A stretch of 64,000 nt of DNA from Asinibacterium sp. OR53 (GTDB lineage: Bacteria; Bacteroidota; Bacteroidia; Chitinophagales; Chitinophagaceae), in contig NZ_KI911562.1 of assembly GCF_000515315.1 (NCBI RefSeq), positions 3,443,220 through 3,507,219 on the forward strand, given 5' to 3'. Position 1 is the first letter of the stretch. The number at the start of each line of letters is the position of its first letter. The notes under the pieces were generated by a model, which ran no database searches, had not been told where the DNA came from, and was given only the letters and a program-made list of their open reading frames with translations. Made by a program: the position numbers and the translations under genes. This document shows positions 7,934-22,641 of the stretch, in pieces.

Positions 7934-9236
7934 TGACGATAATGAGCTGGACCGCCTGAGCAGGGATGCTGCCGAACACGCAGCATCGCCTGGCAACGCC
8001 TCCTGGTCACGTATGGCACGGGAACTGGACAAAGTCATGCCCCAGGAGAAGAAAAGAAGACTTGTGTTATTATGGTGGCTCCTGCCCTGTTTATTGGCAA
8101 CCGGCTTATCGTTTTATTTCTGGAATCAATACCATGAGCGTCCGCAGGCAAAATTAAAATCGCCTGTCGCTTCGCCTGTGCATCAAGACAGTGAACCTCC
8201 TGTTACCAGTTTACCTGAGAATACCATTCTCAAAACGCATCCGCCTGCATCTGTAACAGAAGAAGCATCTCCACTATTAGCTCAACCCAATCATACTTCT
8301 ATTGATCAAAAAAATACACTCCGTTCTAATGATTCACCTGCATCTTCTTTGTCACAACAGTTAGGCTCTTCTGTTTTACCTCCTCCCGCTTATGATGAAA
8401 TCAGGAGTCAGCAGCCTGCTACAAAAGAAGTTTCCGGAAACAACACTTCTATGCATAACGGGCTGGATCATCCGCTGGCAACAGGTGTTGGCAATGATGC
8501 ACATCATAAGGATACAACCATCCTGCAGCAAAATCATCACTCTGTAGACACTTCATTGATTGCTCACCAGGAACCCAACACTTCTTCTCGGTATAGTAAA
8601 TTCAGTATGGGAGTAATAGCGGGTACAGATCTCAGCAACGTGAAATTCAGGTATACCGAGACTCCCGGCTATAATATAGGATTAATGGCGGGTTATCATT
8701 TGAACAAGCACTGGTCATTGCATACCGGGGCCATTTACACGAAGAAGAATTATAAAATGGATGGAGCAGACTTTACGGCTCCCAAGGGTAGTCCCGCCAG
8801 TTACTGGAACCTCACGAATGTAGAAGGAGATTGCTCCATGTGGGATATCCCGCTCCTGGTGCGTTTCCATCCGGGTAAAAAATCGACCAGCCGCTTTTCT
8901 TTCAGCACGGGCCTTTCTTCCTATTTCATGAAAGACGAAAATTACGATTACTATTATCCCTCGCCCACTACAGGCGCGATCGTAAAAAAATCGGGTTATT
9001 ACAATACGGGAAGCTCCTACTGGTTCTCCGTTGTACATCTTTCTGCGGGGTTTGAAAAGCCCATTGGCAAGAAGGTATCCATGCAGTTGGAACCTTACAT
9101 CAAACTGCCGCTTGCGGGTCTGGGCGTGGGTAATATGCGACTGAACAGCCTGGGATTTAACGTAACGGTTCAATACAGGAGCAGCAAAGAAGCAAGAATA
9201 TCCACATCGTCCTCCGCTATGCTCGTTTCACATTAA
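7920..9236 (+). CDS. Membrane-anchored outer-membrane-barrel-like protein, candidate anti-sigma factor
   Basis: This 438-residue protein has three parts. Residues 1-45 are a charged cytoplasmic-type segment. A single hydrophobic helix follows at about 47-68 (LVLLWWLLPCLLATGLSFYF). A Ser/Pro/Gln-rich linker (about 75-220) then leads to a C-terminal beta-barrel-like domain (about 225-425) with alternating strands such as YNIGLMAGYHLNKHWSLHTG. The overlap with the ECF sigma gene and the short cytoplasmic head suggest an anti-sigma role. A barrel behind a non-cleaved helix is unusual, because a barrel normally needs export to the outer membrane. The C-terminus may therefore stay periplasmic as an open sheet or sensor. 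No known anti-sigma motif (ZAS, FecR) is visible. Confidence 0.65.
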   Translation: MYHPDDDNELDRLSRDAAEHAASPGNASWSRMARELDKVMPQEKKRRLVLLWWLLPCLLATGLSFYFWNQYHERPQAKLKSPVASPVHQDSEPPVTSLPENTILKTHPPASVTEEASPLLAQPNHTSIDQKNTLRSNDSPASSLSQQLGSSVLPPPAYDEIRSQQPATKEVSGNNTSMHNGLDHPLATGVGNDAHHKDTTILQQNHHSVDTSLIAHQEPNTSSRYSKFSMGVIAGTDLSNVKFRYTETPGYNIGLMAGYHLNKHWSLHTGAIYTKKNYKMDGADFTAPKGSPASYWNLTNVEGDCSMWDIPLLVRFHPGKKSTSRFSFSTGLSSYFMKDENYDYYYPSPTTGAIVKKSGYYNTGSSYWFSVVHLSAGFEKPIGKKVSMQLEPYIKLPLAGLGVGNMRLNSLGFNVTVQYRSSKEARISTSSSAMLVSH

Positions 9237-9276
9237 CGAATGGTTATCTTTACCGCGAATTAATCTGTTCATTGTT

Positions 9277-10251
9277 ATGCTTAAAGTCGGTGTTTTCGGC
9301 GTAGGACATCTGGGAAAATTTCACCTGAATAACTGGAAAGAAATTGAAGGTATCAAGCTGGTAGGCTTTTTCGACCCGAACAATGAAAACGCCAAAGCCG
9401 TGGCAGAACAGTACGGCCTGAAACGTTTCATGGATGAGGAGAAACTCATCGACTCCTGCGATATCATTGATGTGATCACCCCTACCGATCACCATTTCAG
9501 TGTCTGCATGCAGGCTATCCGCAAGGGTAAACACGTGTTTGTGGAGAAACCCCTTGCGCATACCATACAGGAAGGGCGCGACCTCGTAAATATGGTCCGT
9601 GAAGCCAATGTAAAAATGCAGGTGGGACATGTGGAGCGTTTCAACCCTGCCTTTCTCGCCATCAAGGACCTGAACCTGAACCCCATGTTCATTGAAGTGC
9701 ACCGCTTGGCGCAGTTCAATCCCAGGGGAACCGAAGTAAGCGTGATCCTGGACCTCATGATACATGATATTGACATCATCCTCAACCTGGTGAAGAGCGA
9801 TGTCAAACATATTTCGGCAAGTGGTGTGGCGGTGATGACCGAGACACCCGATATTGCCAACGTGCGCATAGAGTTCAACAACGGCTGCGTTGCCAATTTA
9901 ACCAGCAGCCGCATCAGCATGAAGAAGATGCGCAAAATGCGGCTCTTTCAGAAAGATGCTTATATCGGTATTGATTTCCTGGAGAAGAAAACAGAGATCA
10001 TCAAACTCAAACAACCCGAGGACAAGAACGTTTTTTCTTTCGATATTGAAACACAGCATGGCAAGAAAACCCTGGCTATTGCCAACCCCTCAATTGATAC
10101 CGTGAATTCCATCAAACTGGAACTCGAATCTTTCGTGGATTCCATTGTAAATAACAAGCCCGTAGTGGTTAGTGAGATCGATGGGTTCCTGGCGATGGAA
10201 GTGGCGCATCAGATACTCGAGAAGATCAGTAGTACCAGCATATTGGTTTAA
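9277..10251 (+). CDS. Gfo/Idh/MocA family NAD(P)-dependent oxidoreductase
   Basis: This 324-residue protein has an N-terminal Rossmann fold with dinucleotide loop GVFGVGHLGKFH (residues 5-16). The family EKP motif (EKPLAH, about 90-95) carries the catalytic lysine. A C-terminal beta-sheet substrate domain includes DLMIHDIDIIL, with the expected Asp/His pair. Members oxidise or reduce sugars, inositols or similar compounds. The substrate is not clear here. The neighbouring ispD and rfaE1 genes on the other strand suggest envelope metabolism, but this is weak context. Confidence 0.88.
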   Translation: MLKVGVFGVGHLGKFHLNNWKEIEGIKLVGFFDPNNENAKAVAEQYGLKRFMDEEKLIDSCDIIDVITPTDHHFSVCMQAIRKGKHVFVEKPLAHTIQEGRDLVNMVREANVKMQVGHVERFNPAFLAIKDLNLNPMFIEVHRLAQFNPRGTEVSVILDLMIHDIDIILNLVKSDVKHISASGVAVMTETPDIANVRIEFNNGCVANLTSSRISMKKMRKMRLFQKDAYIGIDFLEKKTEIIKLKQPEDKNVFSFDIETQHGKKTLAIANPSIDTVNSIKLELESFVDSIVNNKPVVVSEIDGFLAMEVAHQILEKISSTSILV

Positions 10252-10262
10252 CCATTGCAACG

Positions 10263-10931
10263 TCATCGATCTACCATAATGCTCTCTGCTATCAGCAAAT
10301 CCACCGGCCTTGTAATTTTAATGTTACTGTGTTCTCCCTCCACGAGATGAACAGTTTTACCACTGGCTTCTACTACAGTAGCTTCATCGGTGAACGCTTC
10401 GTTGTATGAGGTGTTGAATGCGGGAAGTAATACTTCACTTAAAAATGTTTGCGGGGTTTGTACAATGCGCACCTGATTACGGTTCGCTACCTTGCTCGAT
10501 GTGCCCTCTGCGATCCGGATACTATCTGTTGCGGCTACGGCTGGTATAGCCGAACCATGCACCAGCGCCGCTTCGTAGCAGCGATGGATCAATGCTTTGC
10601 TCACCAAACACCTTACACCATCGTGCACAAACACAACAGCAGGCTCCTGTATTTTTTTCAACCCATTCTGTACTGAATGAAAACGGGTGGGACCACCATG
10701 TACAATGGTTGTTCTCGCGTCTGCCTGCAAATCGGCGATGATCTTTTCTCCTGCCTGTTGGTGTTCTTCAGGTACCACCAGGATAATTTGCATATCGGGA
10801 TAAGATTCCAAAAAGGTATGGATCGTGTGCCACAATACCGGTTTGTTTTTCAGCAGCAGGAATTGCTTGGGCACTTCAGTGCCCATTCGCTGGCCATTGC
10901 CTCCGGCTACTATCACTGCATATTTCTTCAT
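10263..10931 (-). CDS. ispD: 2-C-methyl-D-erythritol 4-phosphate cytidylyltransferase IspD
   Basis: IspD makes CDP-methylerythritol from MEP and CTP in the non-mevalonate isoprenoid pathway. The 222-residue product has the signature AVIVAGGNGQRMGTEVPKQF with the CTP-binding Gly-rich loop and lysine. VFVHDGVRCLVSK is the conserved HDGVRP-like motif, with Cys in place of the usual Pro. FTDEATVVEASGKTVHLVEG is near the C-terminus. The ATG at 10931 comes 2 nt after the rfaE1 stop, so the two are translated from one mRNA. Confidence 0.93.
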   Translation of the reverse strand: MKKYAVIVAGGNGQRMGTEVPKQFLLLKNKPVLWHTIHTFLESYPDMQIILVVPEEHQQAGEKIIADLQADARTTIVHGGPTRFHSVQNGLKKIQEPAVVFVHDGVRCLVSKALIHRCYEAALVHGSAIPAVAATDSIRIAEGTSSKVANRNQVRIVQTPQTFLSEVLLPAFNTSYNEAFTDEATVVEASGKTVHLVEGEHSNIKITRPVDLLIAESIMVDR

Positions 10932-10933
10932 AT

Positions 10934-11935
10934 TCAATCCAGCAACAGGCAACATTCGTTGTACAACTTTTCTTTATCGATGGCTGCGGTACCTACTTCT
11001 TCGCATACCAGTCCGCCCGCAATATTGGCCATATCCGCTGCCAGGTGCATGTTTTTGGTTGCAGCATACACCAATGCCGCTACTGCTATCACCGTATCGC
11101 CGGCTCCACTCACATCGGCTATATTCCGTACATGGGTAGGGATGATCCTGGCTTCGCCATCGACCTGGTAAAACACTCCTTTTTCCGATAAAGTGATCAG
11201 TGATATCCTGTGCTGTAATTTTTTTTGTAACGCCTGGTGTATGTGTTTGAGCTCCTCTTCGTCAACTGCATCGGTTACCATGTTCAACCCCTCTCTTACT
11301 TCTTTGAGGTTGGGTTTGAAAATATCAACTCCCTGGAACGATAAAAAGTTTTTCCGCTTGGGGTCTACAGCTGTGGTCACACCTGCCGATTGGCAAAGCG
11401 CTATCAGTTCTTTGATGACCCTGGGTGTGAGTACCCCTTTATTGTAATCTTCCAGGATGAGTACATCCGGCTTGTGTTTACTGAAAAAATCCGCCACGTG
11501 TTGCAGCAACATATCTTCTGTTGCCTTGCCAATATCTTCCGTTTCTTCCGCATCCAATCGCATCATCTGCTGGTTGCGGCTCATAACGCGGGTTTTGTTG
11601 GTAGTAACCCTGCCCGGATCTGTAACCAGGTAATCGGTATTGATACCGCTTTGCTGTAACAGTTGTTTCAGCAAAGTACCATTCTCATCATTTCCCAGCA
11701 CCGCAATCACTGAAGTGGCTGCTCCCAGCGACGCGGTATTCAGCGCCACATTGGCTGCCCCTCCCACCCTCAATTCTTTTTTCTTCAATGCAACTACCGG
11801 CACCGGCGCTTCAGGCGATATCCTGTCTACATTACCCCACCAGTAAGTATCAAGCATAATATCCCCTACCACCAATACTTTGCTGTTGCTGAAATTTTTA
11901 AAAAGTTGTTCAAAGTCCATCTCTTCTTTTTTCAT
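10934..11935 (-). CDS. rfaE1: D-glycero-beta-D-manno-heptose-7-phosphate kinase RfaE1
   Basis: This 333-residue PfkB-family sugar kinase matches the N-terminal half of HldE. Visible motifs are GDIMLDTYWWG near the N-terminus, RVGGAANVALN (sugar binding), and GAGDT with the catalytic aspartate (about D280). There is no C-terminal adenylyltransferase domain, so the nucleotidyl-transfer step of ADP-heptose synthesis must be done by a separate RfaE2 protein elsewhere. It supplies heptose for the lipopolysaccharide core. It starts about 20 nt after the APC permease stop and is followed directly by ispD. Confidence 0.88.
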   Translation of the reverse strand: MKKEEMDFEQLFKNFSNSKVLVVGDIMLDTYWWGNVDRISPEAPVPVVALKKKELRVGGAANVALNTASLGAATSVIAVLGNDENGTLLKQLLQQSGINTDYLVTDPGRVTTNKTRVMSRNQQMMRLDAEETEDIGKATEDMLLQHVADFFSKHKPDVLILEDYNKGVLTPRVIKELIALCQSAGVTTAVDPKRKNFLSFQGVDIFKPNLKEVREGLNMVTDAVDEEELKHIHQALQKKLQHRISLITLSEKGVFYQVDGEARIIPTHVRNIADVSGAGDTVIAVAALVYAATKNMHLAADMANIAGGLVCEEVGTAAIDKEKLYNECCLLLD

Positions 11936-11956
11936 CTGTTCAGTTCCGCGAACCGC

Positions 11957-13387
11957 TCATTGCTTGTTTCGCCCTGCAAGATAATACAAAGGAAGTCCGA
12001 TCAGTGTAATGCCGAGCCCCCACAACGAATAAGTAGGAGAAGCCCATACCAGCGCCACACAAAACAATGCCGCCAGCACAATGTATATCATGGGCATTAC
12101 CGGGTATCCGAATGCCTTATAAGGTCTTGGCATATCGGGACGCTTCCTGCGCAGGATAAATATTCCGACGATCGTAAGCACATAAAATATCACCACAATG
12201 AATGACACCATGGTAAGCAGGTCTCCATAGTGTCCGCTCAAACACAATAAAGAAGCCACAACACACTGTATCCACAAAGCATATTCGGGCACAGCATTCT
12301 TATTCAGTTCTCCTGTTTTTTTGAAAAACAATCCATCGTTGGCCATCGTATAATAAACCCTGGCTCCTGCCAGGATGAGTCCGTTGTTGCAACCAAACGT
12401 AGAAATCATGATCATAACAGCGATCACAATAGTGCCTGCATTGCCAAAAATGGCATTGGCAGCGGTAACAGCCACCCGGTCGTTCTTGGCATAGGCGATG
12501 GACTGCAAAGGCAGTACATGCAGGTACATGAGATTAGCCGTAATATAGATGATGGTAACAATGAGGGTGCCCAGGAAAAGACTGAGTCCTATATTCCTTT
12601 GCGGGTTCTTGATCTCTCCTGCTATAAAAGTGACGTTGTTCCAGGAGTCGCTGCTGAATATAGAACCTACCATCGCAGCGGCAATAGCGCCTACCAATAC
12701 TGCACCCGAGATGGACTTCCAGGCAGTGGGCTGCAGCATGCCTTTATCGTCTTTCACACCCAGGTCCTGCATGGCATTAAAGCCTGTGTGCCAGTTTTCG
12801 GCCCAATGGCTTTGCTTTACCAACAGAAATCCGAATACGATGAGCCCGAATAAAGAAAGTAGTTTGGTAACAGTAAATGTGCTTTGTATGATCTTGCCTC
12901 CCCTCACTCCCTTGGTGTTGGTATAGGTGAGGAAACAGATCATGGCGATGGCGAGCACCTGCGCCGCCGATATCTTCATAAAGCCCAGGTTGGCTATGAT
13001 ATTATCTTCTCCTACTGCCGGTATCAGGTAAGCGGTAAAGCGACTGAACGCCACCGCCACCGCTGCAATGGTAGCAGTTTGTATCACGGAGAAAAAGCTC
13101 CATCCAAAAAGAAAGGCCACGAGAGAATTATACGCTTCTTTGAGGTATATATACTGGCCGCCCGCTTTGGGGTACATGGCGCTCAGCTCGCCATAGCTCA
13201 CTGCCGCCGTAATGGTCATGAAGCCGGTGATCAGCCATACCAGCACCAGCCAGCCCGCGCTGCCCACGTTCCTGGTAATATCCGAGCTTACGATGAAGAT
13301 ACCCGAACCGATCATGCCACCGGCTACGATCATGGTAGCGTCGAAAAGACTGAGCGAAGGCCTGAAGCCTGTTTGCTGTGTACTCAT
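11957..13387 (-). CDS. APC-superfamily amino acid permease
   Basis: This 476-residue polytopic protein has about 12 hydrophobic segments. The first helix carries GGMIGSGIFIVSSD, the substrate/ion-binding unwound GxG(I)F motif of the amino acid-polyamine-organocation family. YPKAGGQYIYLKEAY after helix 2 is typical of the LAT/cationic amino acid transporter branch. The substrate amino acid is unknown. Its start codon lies 3 nt from the base of the terminator hairpin of the upstream skp-like gene, so it needs its own promoter or read-through. It probably leads the permease - rfaE1 - ispD operon. Confidence 0.9.
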   Translation of the reverse strand: MSTQQTGFRPSLSLFDATMIVAGGMIGSGIFIVSSDITRNVGSAGWLVLVWLITGFMTITAAVSYGELSAMYPKAGGQYIYLKEAYNSLVAFLFGWSFFSVIQTATIAAVAVAFSRFTAYLIPAVGEDNIIANLGFMKISAAQVLAIAMICFLTYTNTKGVRGGKIIQSTFTVTKLLSLFGLIVFGFLLVKQSHWAENWHTGFNAMQDLGVKDDKGMLQPTAWKSISGAVLVGAIAAAMVGSIFSSDSWNNVTFIAGEIKNPQRNIGLSLFLGTLIVTIIYITANLMYLHVLPLQSIAYAKNDRVAVTAANAIFGNAGTIVIAVMIMISTFGCNNGLILAGARVYYTMANDGLFFKKTGELNKNAVPEYALWIQCVVASLLCLSGHYGDLLTMVSFIVVIFYVLTIVGIFILRRKRPDMPRPYKAFGYPVMPMIYIVLAALFCVALVWASPTYSLWGLGITLIGLPLYYLAGRNKQ

Positions 13388-13390
13388 AAA

Positions 13391-13417
13391 AAATCCCGTT
13401 GTTTATAAACGGGATTT
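13391..13417 (-). terminator. Rho-independent terminator after the skp-like gene
   Basis: A 10-bp stem (AAATCCCGTT with AACGGGATTT, 7-nt loop) is followed on the minus strand by a T-run that reaches into the APC permease start. Confidence 0.8.
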
Positions 13418-13443
13418 GAAGATAATAAATATGGTGGAAGTTC

Positions 13444-14025
13444 CTATTTCTTCTTGTATTTCTGGTTCAGGCCGTTAACCACATCTTTGGTAATGTCGTA
13501 AGCCGTATCCTTGAAGTATAAAAGGTCGGAGAGATTAGAGAAGATATAAGAATAGCCTTTGTTTTTGTTGTACTCTTCCAGGAATTCCTTGATTTTCTTT
13601 TGCACGTCCTGCCTTTTGCGAATGCTCTCTTCCTGCAATTCGCTGGTGAGCATTTGTTCTTTGCCCTGGTAAGTTTTATCCATCTGCTGCAGTTCCTGCT
13701 GCCTGCTGGCCAATTCAGCCTGCGTAAGGCTTTGGGCACTGCGCTGCAATTCTTGGTATTTTGCAGCAAAAGCGTTTTTCAGGGCATTCAGCTGGCGCGT
13801 CACTTCCTGGTCTTTGGCTTCCAGTCCTTTCTGTATCTCTTTGTAATATTCGAATTGTGTTTGTATGGAATCTATTTCGAAATAGGCAATCTTGAAGCTA
13901 CCGGCAGGAATTGATTTGGTATCGACTGTCTGTACAGTGGCTTTCTTGCCTGAGAAATGCAGGTAAAACAAAACAGCTACCGCCAGTACCAGTACTATAT
14001 TCAAACCCAGTGAAACATTTTTCAT
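13444..14025 (-). CDS. OmpH/Skp-family periplasmic chaperone-like protein
   Basis: This 193-residue protein has an N-terminal membrane helix (LGLNIVLVLAVAVLFYLHF) that is either a signal anchor or an uncleaved signal. A first strand (FKIAYFEIDSIQTQF) is followed by a long helical coiled coil (about residues 65-150) rich in Gln, Glu and Lys. A final strand/helix segment (YSYIFSNLSDLLYF) follows. This order matches Skp/OmpH chaperones, which hold unfolded outer-membrane proteins. The terminal YSYIFSN is the usual closing strand. It has its own promoter region downstream of rpoC. Confidence 0.85.
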   Translation of the reverse strand: MKNVSLGLNIVLVLAVAVLFYLHFSGKKATVQTVDTKSIPAGSFKIAYFEIDSIQTQFEYYKEIQKGLEAKDQEVTRQLNALKNAFAAKYQELQRSAQSLTQAELASRQQELQQMDKTYQGKEQMLTSELQEESIRKRQDVQKKIKEFLEEYNKNKGYSYIFSNLSDLLYFKDTAYDITKDVVNGLNQKYKKK

Positions 14026-14121
14026 TTATTCTCTTTTGTGCTGTAAAATTAGACTCATTCAATGGCTCTGGCCTTTTGCAGAGCAAGATTAACAAGACCT
14101 TTGCAGGTAGCGATCTATGTA

Positions 14122-14155
14122 AAAAAGTAGGAAGCACATTAACTTCCTACTTTTT
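14122..14155 (-). terminator. Terminator of the rpoBC transcript
   Basis: A perfect 13-bp stem (AAAAAGTAGGAAG and CTTCCTACTTTTT, 8-nt loop) with T-runs in both directions lies 35 nt downstream of the rpoC stop. It would also act on plus-strand transcription. Confidence 0.85.
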
Positions 14156-14189
14156 ATCATGTAACCTGTCTGCATTGACAGACAAGGCA

Positions 14190-18473
<4,284 letters not shown>

Positions 18474-18529
18474 ATCTAAGCTTGTTGAAATTTTTTGTTA
18501 GTTGATTGATCTGTTGATTTGATTCAAGT

Positions 18530-18564
18530 GAGATACGATGCGCGTTGAACGCACATCGTATCTC
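18530..18564 (-). other. Strong hairpin in the rpoB-rpoC spacer
   Basis: A 15-bp stem (GAGATACGATG-type arms, 5-nt loop) starts 8 nt after the rpoB stop. No T-run follows on the minus strand, so it is not a standard terminator. It may be an RNA processing or stability element. Confidence 0.7.
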
Positions 18565-18571
18565 AAAAAGA

Positions 18572-21500
18572 TTATTCAAATTTCAGATCCAGACCCAAAC
18601 CTCTCAGTTCATGAACCAATACGTTGAATGATTCAGGAACGCCGGCACGTGGAATGTTTTCACCTTTCACGATGGCTTCGTAAGTTTTGGCCCTTCCAAT
18701 GATATCATCTGATTTCAGTGTCAGCAATTCCTGCAGGATGTTGGATGCACCATAAGCTTCCAGTGCCCATACCTCCATCTCACCGAAACGCTGTCCGCCG
18801 AACTGCGCCTTACCACCCAACGGCTGTTGTGTAATCAAGCTGTATGGTCCGATTGAACGGGCGTGCATCTTATCATCTACCATGTGGTGCAGTTTGATCA
18901 TGTAGATCACACCCACAGTGGCTTTCTGGTGGAAACGCTCTCCGGTCTCACCATCGTACAGGTAAGTATGTCCGTTCCTGGGTATACTTGCTTGTTTGCA
19001 GTATTCTTCGATTTCATCTGTAGAAGCACCATCGAAGATCGGCGTAGCGAATTTCACGCCCAGGCGCTTGCCTGTCCAGCCCAGGATGGTTTCATAGATC
19101 TGTCCGAGGTTCATACGGGAAGGTACCCCCAGCGGGTTCAGTACAATGTCTACCGGTGTACCGTCTTCCATGAACGGCATATCTTCTGCACGAACGATCT
19201 TGGCAACGATACCTTTGTTACCGTGACGGCCCGCCATCTTATCTCCCACTTTCAGCTTACGCTTCACAGCCAGGTAAACTTTAGCCAGTTTCAATACACC
19301 TGCGGGTAATTCATCACCAATAGAGATGTTGAATTTCTCACGCTTGTAACGTCCGAGTTCTTCGTTGAAACGGATGCTGTAGTTGTGCAACAATGTATTG
19401 ATCTGGTCGTCCGTTTTAGCGTCACCAGTCCAGCCCAGCGGATTCACGTTCTGGTAGTCGATGGCGGCCAGGTTCTTTTGATTGAACTTAGCGCCTTTAC
19501 CAATGAGCATTTCGCCGAAATTGTTGCTCACACCTGTAGAAGCTTTGTCTTTCAACAGGGTCTGTAATTTGTCGAGCAGCAATTCTTTGATGCTCTCTTC
19601 ATTCTGCTGGTGTACTTTTTCTACTTTCTCCAATTGTGCTTTCTCACGGATCTTGCCATTCTTGTCTTTCTTCGCACGCTGGAACAGTTTTTTATCGATC
19701 ACCACACCTTCGGTACCGTTCGGTGCTTTCAGTGAAGCATCTTTGGCATCACCTGCTTTATCACCAAAGATGGCGCGCAGCAGTTTTTCTTCCGGTGTAG
19801 GATCTGATTCTCCTTTAGGAGTGATCTTACCAATGAGGATATCGCCTTCTTTGATAGTAGCACCAATACGGATGATACCATTTTCGTCGAGGTCTTTGGT
19901 AGCTTCTTCTGAAACGTTCGGGATATCGGGCGTAAGTTCTTCTTCACCCAGTTTGGTATCACGTACTTCCAGTTCGTATTCTTCAATGTGTACAGAAGTA
20001 AACAGGTCTTCACGCACCACTTTCTCACTGATCACGATGGCATCCTCGAAGTTGTAACCTTTCCAGGGCATGAATGCCACTTGCAGGTTACGGCCCAGTG
20101 CGAGTTCTCCGTCTTTGGTTGCATAACCTTCGGTAAGGAAATCACCTCTCTTCACTTTCTGTCCTTTCCTCACAGCCGGGCGCAGGTTGATACAGGTAGC
20201 CTGGTTGGTTTTGATGAACTTGGTGAGCTTGTACACCTGCAGGTCATCGTTGAAGCTGATCAGGCGGTCCATATCGTTCCTGTCGTAACGGACATGGATC
20301 TCGTTGGCGTCTACAAATTCAACCACACCATTACCTTCTGCGTGTATCTGGATACGTGCATCGCGGGCAGCTTTGCCTTCCAGTCCGGTACCTACGATCG
20401 GCGCCTCGGGGCGGATCAGCGGTACAGCCTGGCGTTGCATGTTCGATCCCATCAGCGCACGGTTGGCGTCGTCGTGCTCGAGGAAGGGGATCAGCGAAGC
20501 ACTCAGACCAACAATCTGGTTGGGTGCCACGTCCATATATTCTACTTCTTCTTTGTCCAATATGGGGAAATCACCGGTCTGGCGGGAAACCACTTTATCT
20601 TCCACGAACTGTCCTTTTTCATTCAAAGGAGAGTTACTCTGGGCGATCTTGGCGGTATCTTCTTCTTCTGCGCTCAGGAAAGTGAGTTCTTTCATGTTCA
20701 CTTTACCGTTGTCTACCTTGCGATAAGGGGTTTCAATGAAGCCCATATCGTTGATAGCAGCGTGTACGCACAGTGTAGAGATCAGACCGATGTTCGGTCC
20801 TTCCGGTGTTTCAATGGTACACAGACGGCCATAGTGTGAATAGTGTACGTCACGCACCTCGAAGCCTGCACGCTCACGGCTCAAACCTCCTGGTCCGAGT
20901 GCAGAAATACGACGCTTGTGCGTGATCTCCGACAGCGGGTTGGTTTGGTCGAGGAACTGCGACAACTGTGAGGTTCCGAAGAATGAGTTGATCACGGATG
21001 ACAGTGTACGCGCGTTGATCAGGTCAACCGGCGTGAACACCTCGTTATCACGAACGTTCATCCTTTCACGGATGGTGCGGGCCATACGGGCCAGACCTAC
21101 GCCGAATTGTGCATAGAGCTGCTCTCCTACGGTACGTACACGACGGTTGCTCAGGTGATCGATATCATCGATCTCGGCCTTACCATTGGTGAGGCGCACG
21201 AGGTATTTGATGATCTCGATGATGTCCTGCTTGGTGAGTACTTTTTTCTCCAGCGGATAATCGAGGTTCAGTTTGCGGTTGATCTTGTAACGGCCTACTT
21301 CACCCAGGTCATAACGCTTGTCGGAGAAGAATAATTTATCGATGATACCACGCGCAGTTTCATTATCCGGCGCATCAGCACCACGCAGTTGGCGGTAGAT
21401 GTGCTGAACCGCTTCCAGTTCACTGTTCGAAGTATCTTTATTCAGTGTGTTATAGATGATCGCATAATCACCACCCACGTCTTCTTTCTGGATGAATACG

Positions 21501-22375
21501 CTCTTCACTTCCATTTCGATGATGGTATTGATACCGTCTTCGTCCAGGACAGTGTCGCGCTCCATTACGATCTCGTTACGCTCGATGCTCACTACTTCAC
21601 CGGTATCTTCATCCACGAAATCTTCCACCCATGTTCTCAATACGCGGGCAGCCAGTTTTTTACCTATGTGGTGTGACAGCGTTTTCTTGTCAGCCTTCAC
21701 TTCATCGGCCATACCGAAGAGTTCCAGGATGTCTTTATCGGTTTCGAAACCGATAGAACGCAGCAAAGTGGTTACGGGGAATTTTTTCTTACGGTCGATA
21801 TACGCGTACATCACGTTGTTGATGTCTGTAGCGAATTCCATCCACGCGCCTTTGAAAGGGATCACGCGGGCAGAATAGATCTTGGTTCCGTTGGGGTGAA
21901 CGGACTGGCCGAAGAATACACCGGGTGAGCGGTGTAACTGTGATACCACTACACGCTCTGCTCCGTTAATTACGAAAGTACCGCGGGGAGTCATGTAGGG
22001 GATATTACCCAGGAACACATCCTGAACGATGGTCTGGAAATCTACGTGCTCTTCATCGTTACAACTCAGGCGCAGTTTCGCTTTCAGGGGAACTGCGTAA
22101 GTGAGTCCGCGCTCCATACACTCATCAATGGTGTAACGTGGCGGATCGATGAAGTAATCCAGGAATTCCAGCACGAAAATGTTGCGTGTATCGGTGATAG
22201 GAAAGTTTTCCTTGAACACACGGAACAGCCCTTCCACATTGCGCTTGTCGGGCGTAGTTTCTAACTGGAAAAATTCTCTGAATGATTCTAACTGAATGTC
22301 GAGCAGGTCAGGAGCTTCAGCCAAATGTTTAGTTTTTCCGAAGCCGACCCTGTTGTTCAATGTTGTAGTAGACAT
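18572..22375 (-). CDS. rpoB: DNA-directed RNA polymerase subunit beta
   Basis: The 1267-residue beta subunit shows the fork/rifampicin region ([19 protein letters not shown], then [12 protein letters not shown]). Its DQTNPLSE contains the residues normally altered in rifampicin resistance, here in the wild-type form. [14 protein letters not shown] and the C-terminal [11 protein letters not shown] region are present. It lies upstream of rpoC. A terminator separates it from rplL, and a TACTTTTG box about 135 nt before the start suggests a promoter of its own. Confidence 0.99.
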   Translation of the reverse strand: MSTTTLNNRVGFGKTKHLAEAPDLLDIQLESFREFFQLETTPDKRNVEGLFRVFKENFPITDTRNIFVLEFLDYFIDPPRYTIDECMERGLTYAVPLKAKLRLSCNDEEHVDFQTIVQDVFLGNIPYMTPRGTFVINGAERVVVSQLHRSPGVFFGQSVHPNGTKIYSARVIPFKGAWMEFATDINNVMYAYIDRKKKFPVTTLLRSIGFETDKDILELFGMADEVKADKKTLSHHIGKKLAARVLRTWVEDFVDEDTGEVVSIERNEIVMERDTVLDEDGINTIIEMEVKSVFIQKEDVGGDYAIIYNTLNKDTSNSELEAVQHIYRQLRGADAPDNETARGIIDKLFFSDKRYDLGEVGRYKINRKLNLDYPLEKKVLTKQDIIEIIKYLVRLTNGKAEIDDIDHLSNRRVRTVGEQLYAQFGVGLARMARTIRERMNVRDNEVFTPVDLINARTLSSVINSFFGTSQLSQFLDQTNPLSEITHKRRISALGPGGLSRERAGFEVRDVHYSHYGRLCTIETPEGPNIGLISTLCVHAAINDMGFIETPYRKVDNGKVNMKELTFLSAEEEDTAKIAQSNSPLNEKGQFVEDKVVSRQTGDFPILDKEEVEYMDVAPNQIVGLSASLIPFLEHDDANRALMGSNMQRQAVPLIRPEAPIVGTGLEGKAARDARIQIHAEGNGVVEFVDANEIHVRYDRNDMDRLISFNDDLQVYKLTKFIKTNQATCINLRPAVRKGQKVKRGDFLTEGYATKDGELALGRNLQVAFMPWKGYNFEDAIVISEKVVREDLFTSVHIEEYELEVRDTKLGEEELTPDIPNVSEEATKDLDENGIIRIGATIKEGDILIGKITPKGESDPTPEEKLLRAIFGDKAGDAKDASLKAPNGTEGVVIDKKLFQRAKKDKNGKIREKAQLEKVEKVHQQNEESIKELLLDKLQTLLKDKASTGVSNNFGEMLIGKGAKFNQKNLAAIDYQNVNPLGWTGDAKTDDQINTLLHNYSIRFNEELGRYKREKFNISIGDELPAGVLKLAKVYLAVKRKLKVGDKMAGRHGNKGIVAKIVRAEDMPFMEDGTPVDIVLNPLGVPSRMNLGQIYETILGWTGKRLGVKFATPIFDGASTDEIEEYCKQASIPRNGHTYLYDGETGERFHQKATVGVIYMIKLHHMVDDKMHARSIGPYSLITQQPLGGKAQFGGQRFGEMEVWALEAYGASNILQELLTLKSDDIIGRAKTYEAIVKGENIPRAGVPESFNVLVHELRGLGLDLKFE

Positions 22376-22509
22376 ATATGTGTAAAACCGGTTTTATGCG
22401 AAAAAAATCTGTAAGAACCGAAATGCCCTTAGCGTACAATCGGCGCATCCACCATTCAAACGTCAATGATAAAGATGTCCACCCGCTAGTTTTCCTAAAA
22501 TAAGGATGG

Positions 22510-22517
22510 CAAAAGTA
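22510..22517 (-). promoter_or_regulatory. TAnnTTTG box upstream of rpoB
   Basis: TACTTTTG on the minus strand lies between the rplL terminator and the rpoB start, giving a leader of about 130 nt. The best upstream TTG is 24 nt away, so the -33 part is weak. Confidence 0.45.
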
Positions 22518-22606
22518 ATGATAATTCGGGATTCGAAAAAACAAATTTTAGACCAAAACAGGTATAGGGGCAAAGAAAAATTAAAATCCTGCCGAAATGG
22601 CGCAAA

Positions 22607-22641
22607 AAAGGCCGTCCCTGTATTACACCGGGACGGCCTTT
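22607..22641 (-). terminator. Terminator between rplL and rpoB
   Basis: A 12-bp GC-rich stem (AAAGGCCGTCCC with GGGACGGCCTTT) is followed on the minus strand by six Ts in total. It lies 24 nt downstream of rplL. It should end or attenuate ribosomal-protein transcription before rpoBC. Confidence 0.9.

Noticed and set aside
18530..18564. Rho-independent terminator between rpoB and rpoC
   Set aside because: The hairpin has no T-run on the transcribed strand and rpoC must be expressed with rpoB.
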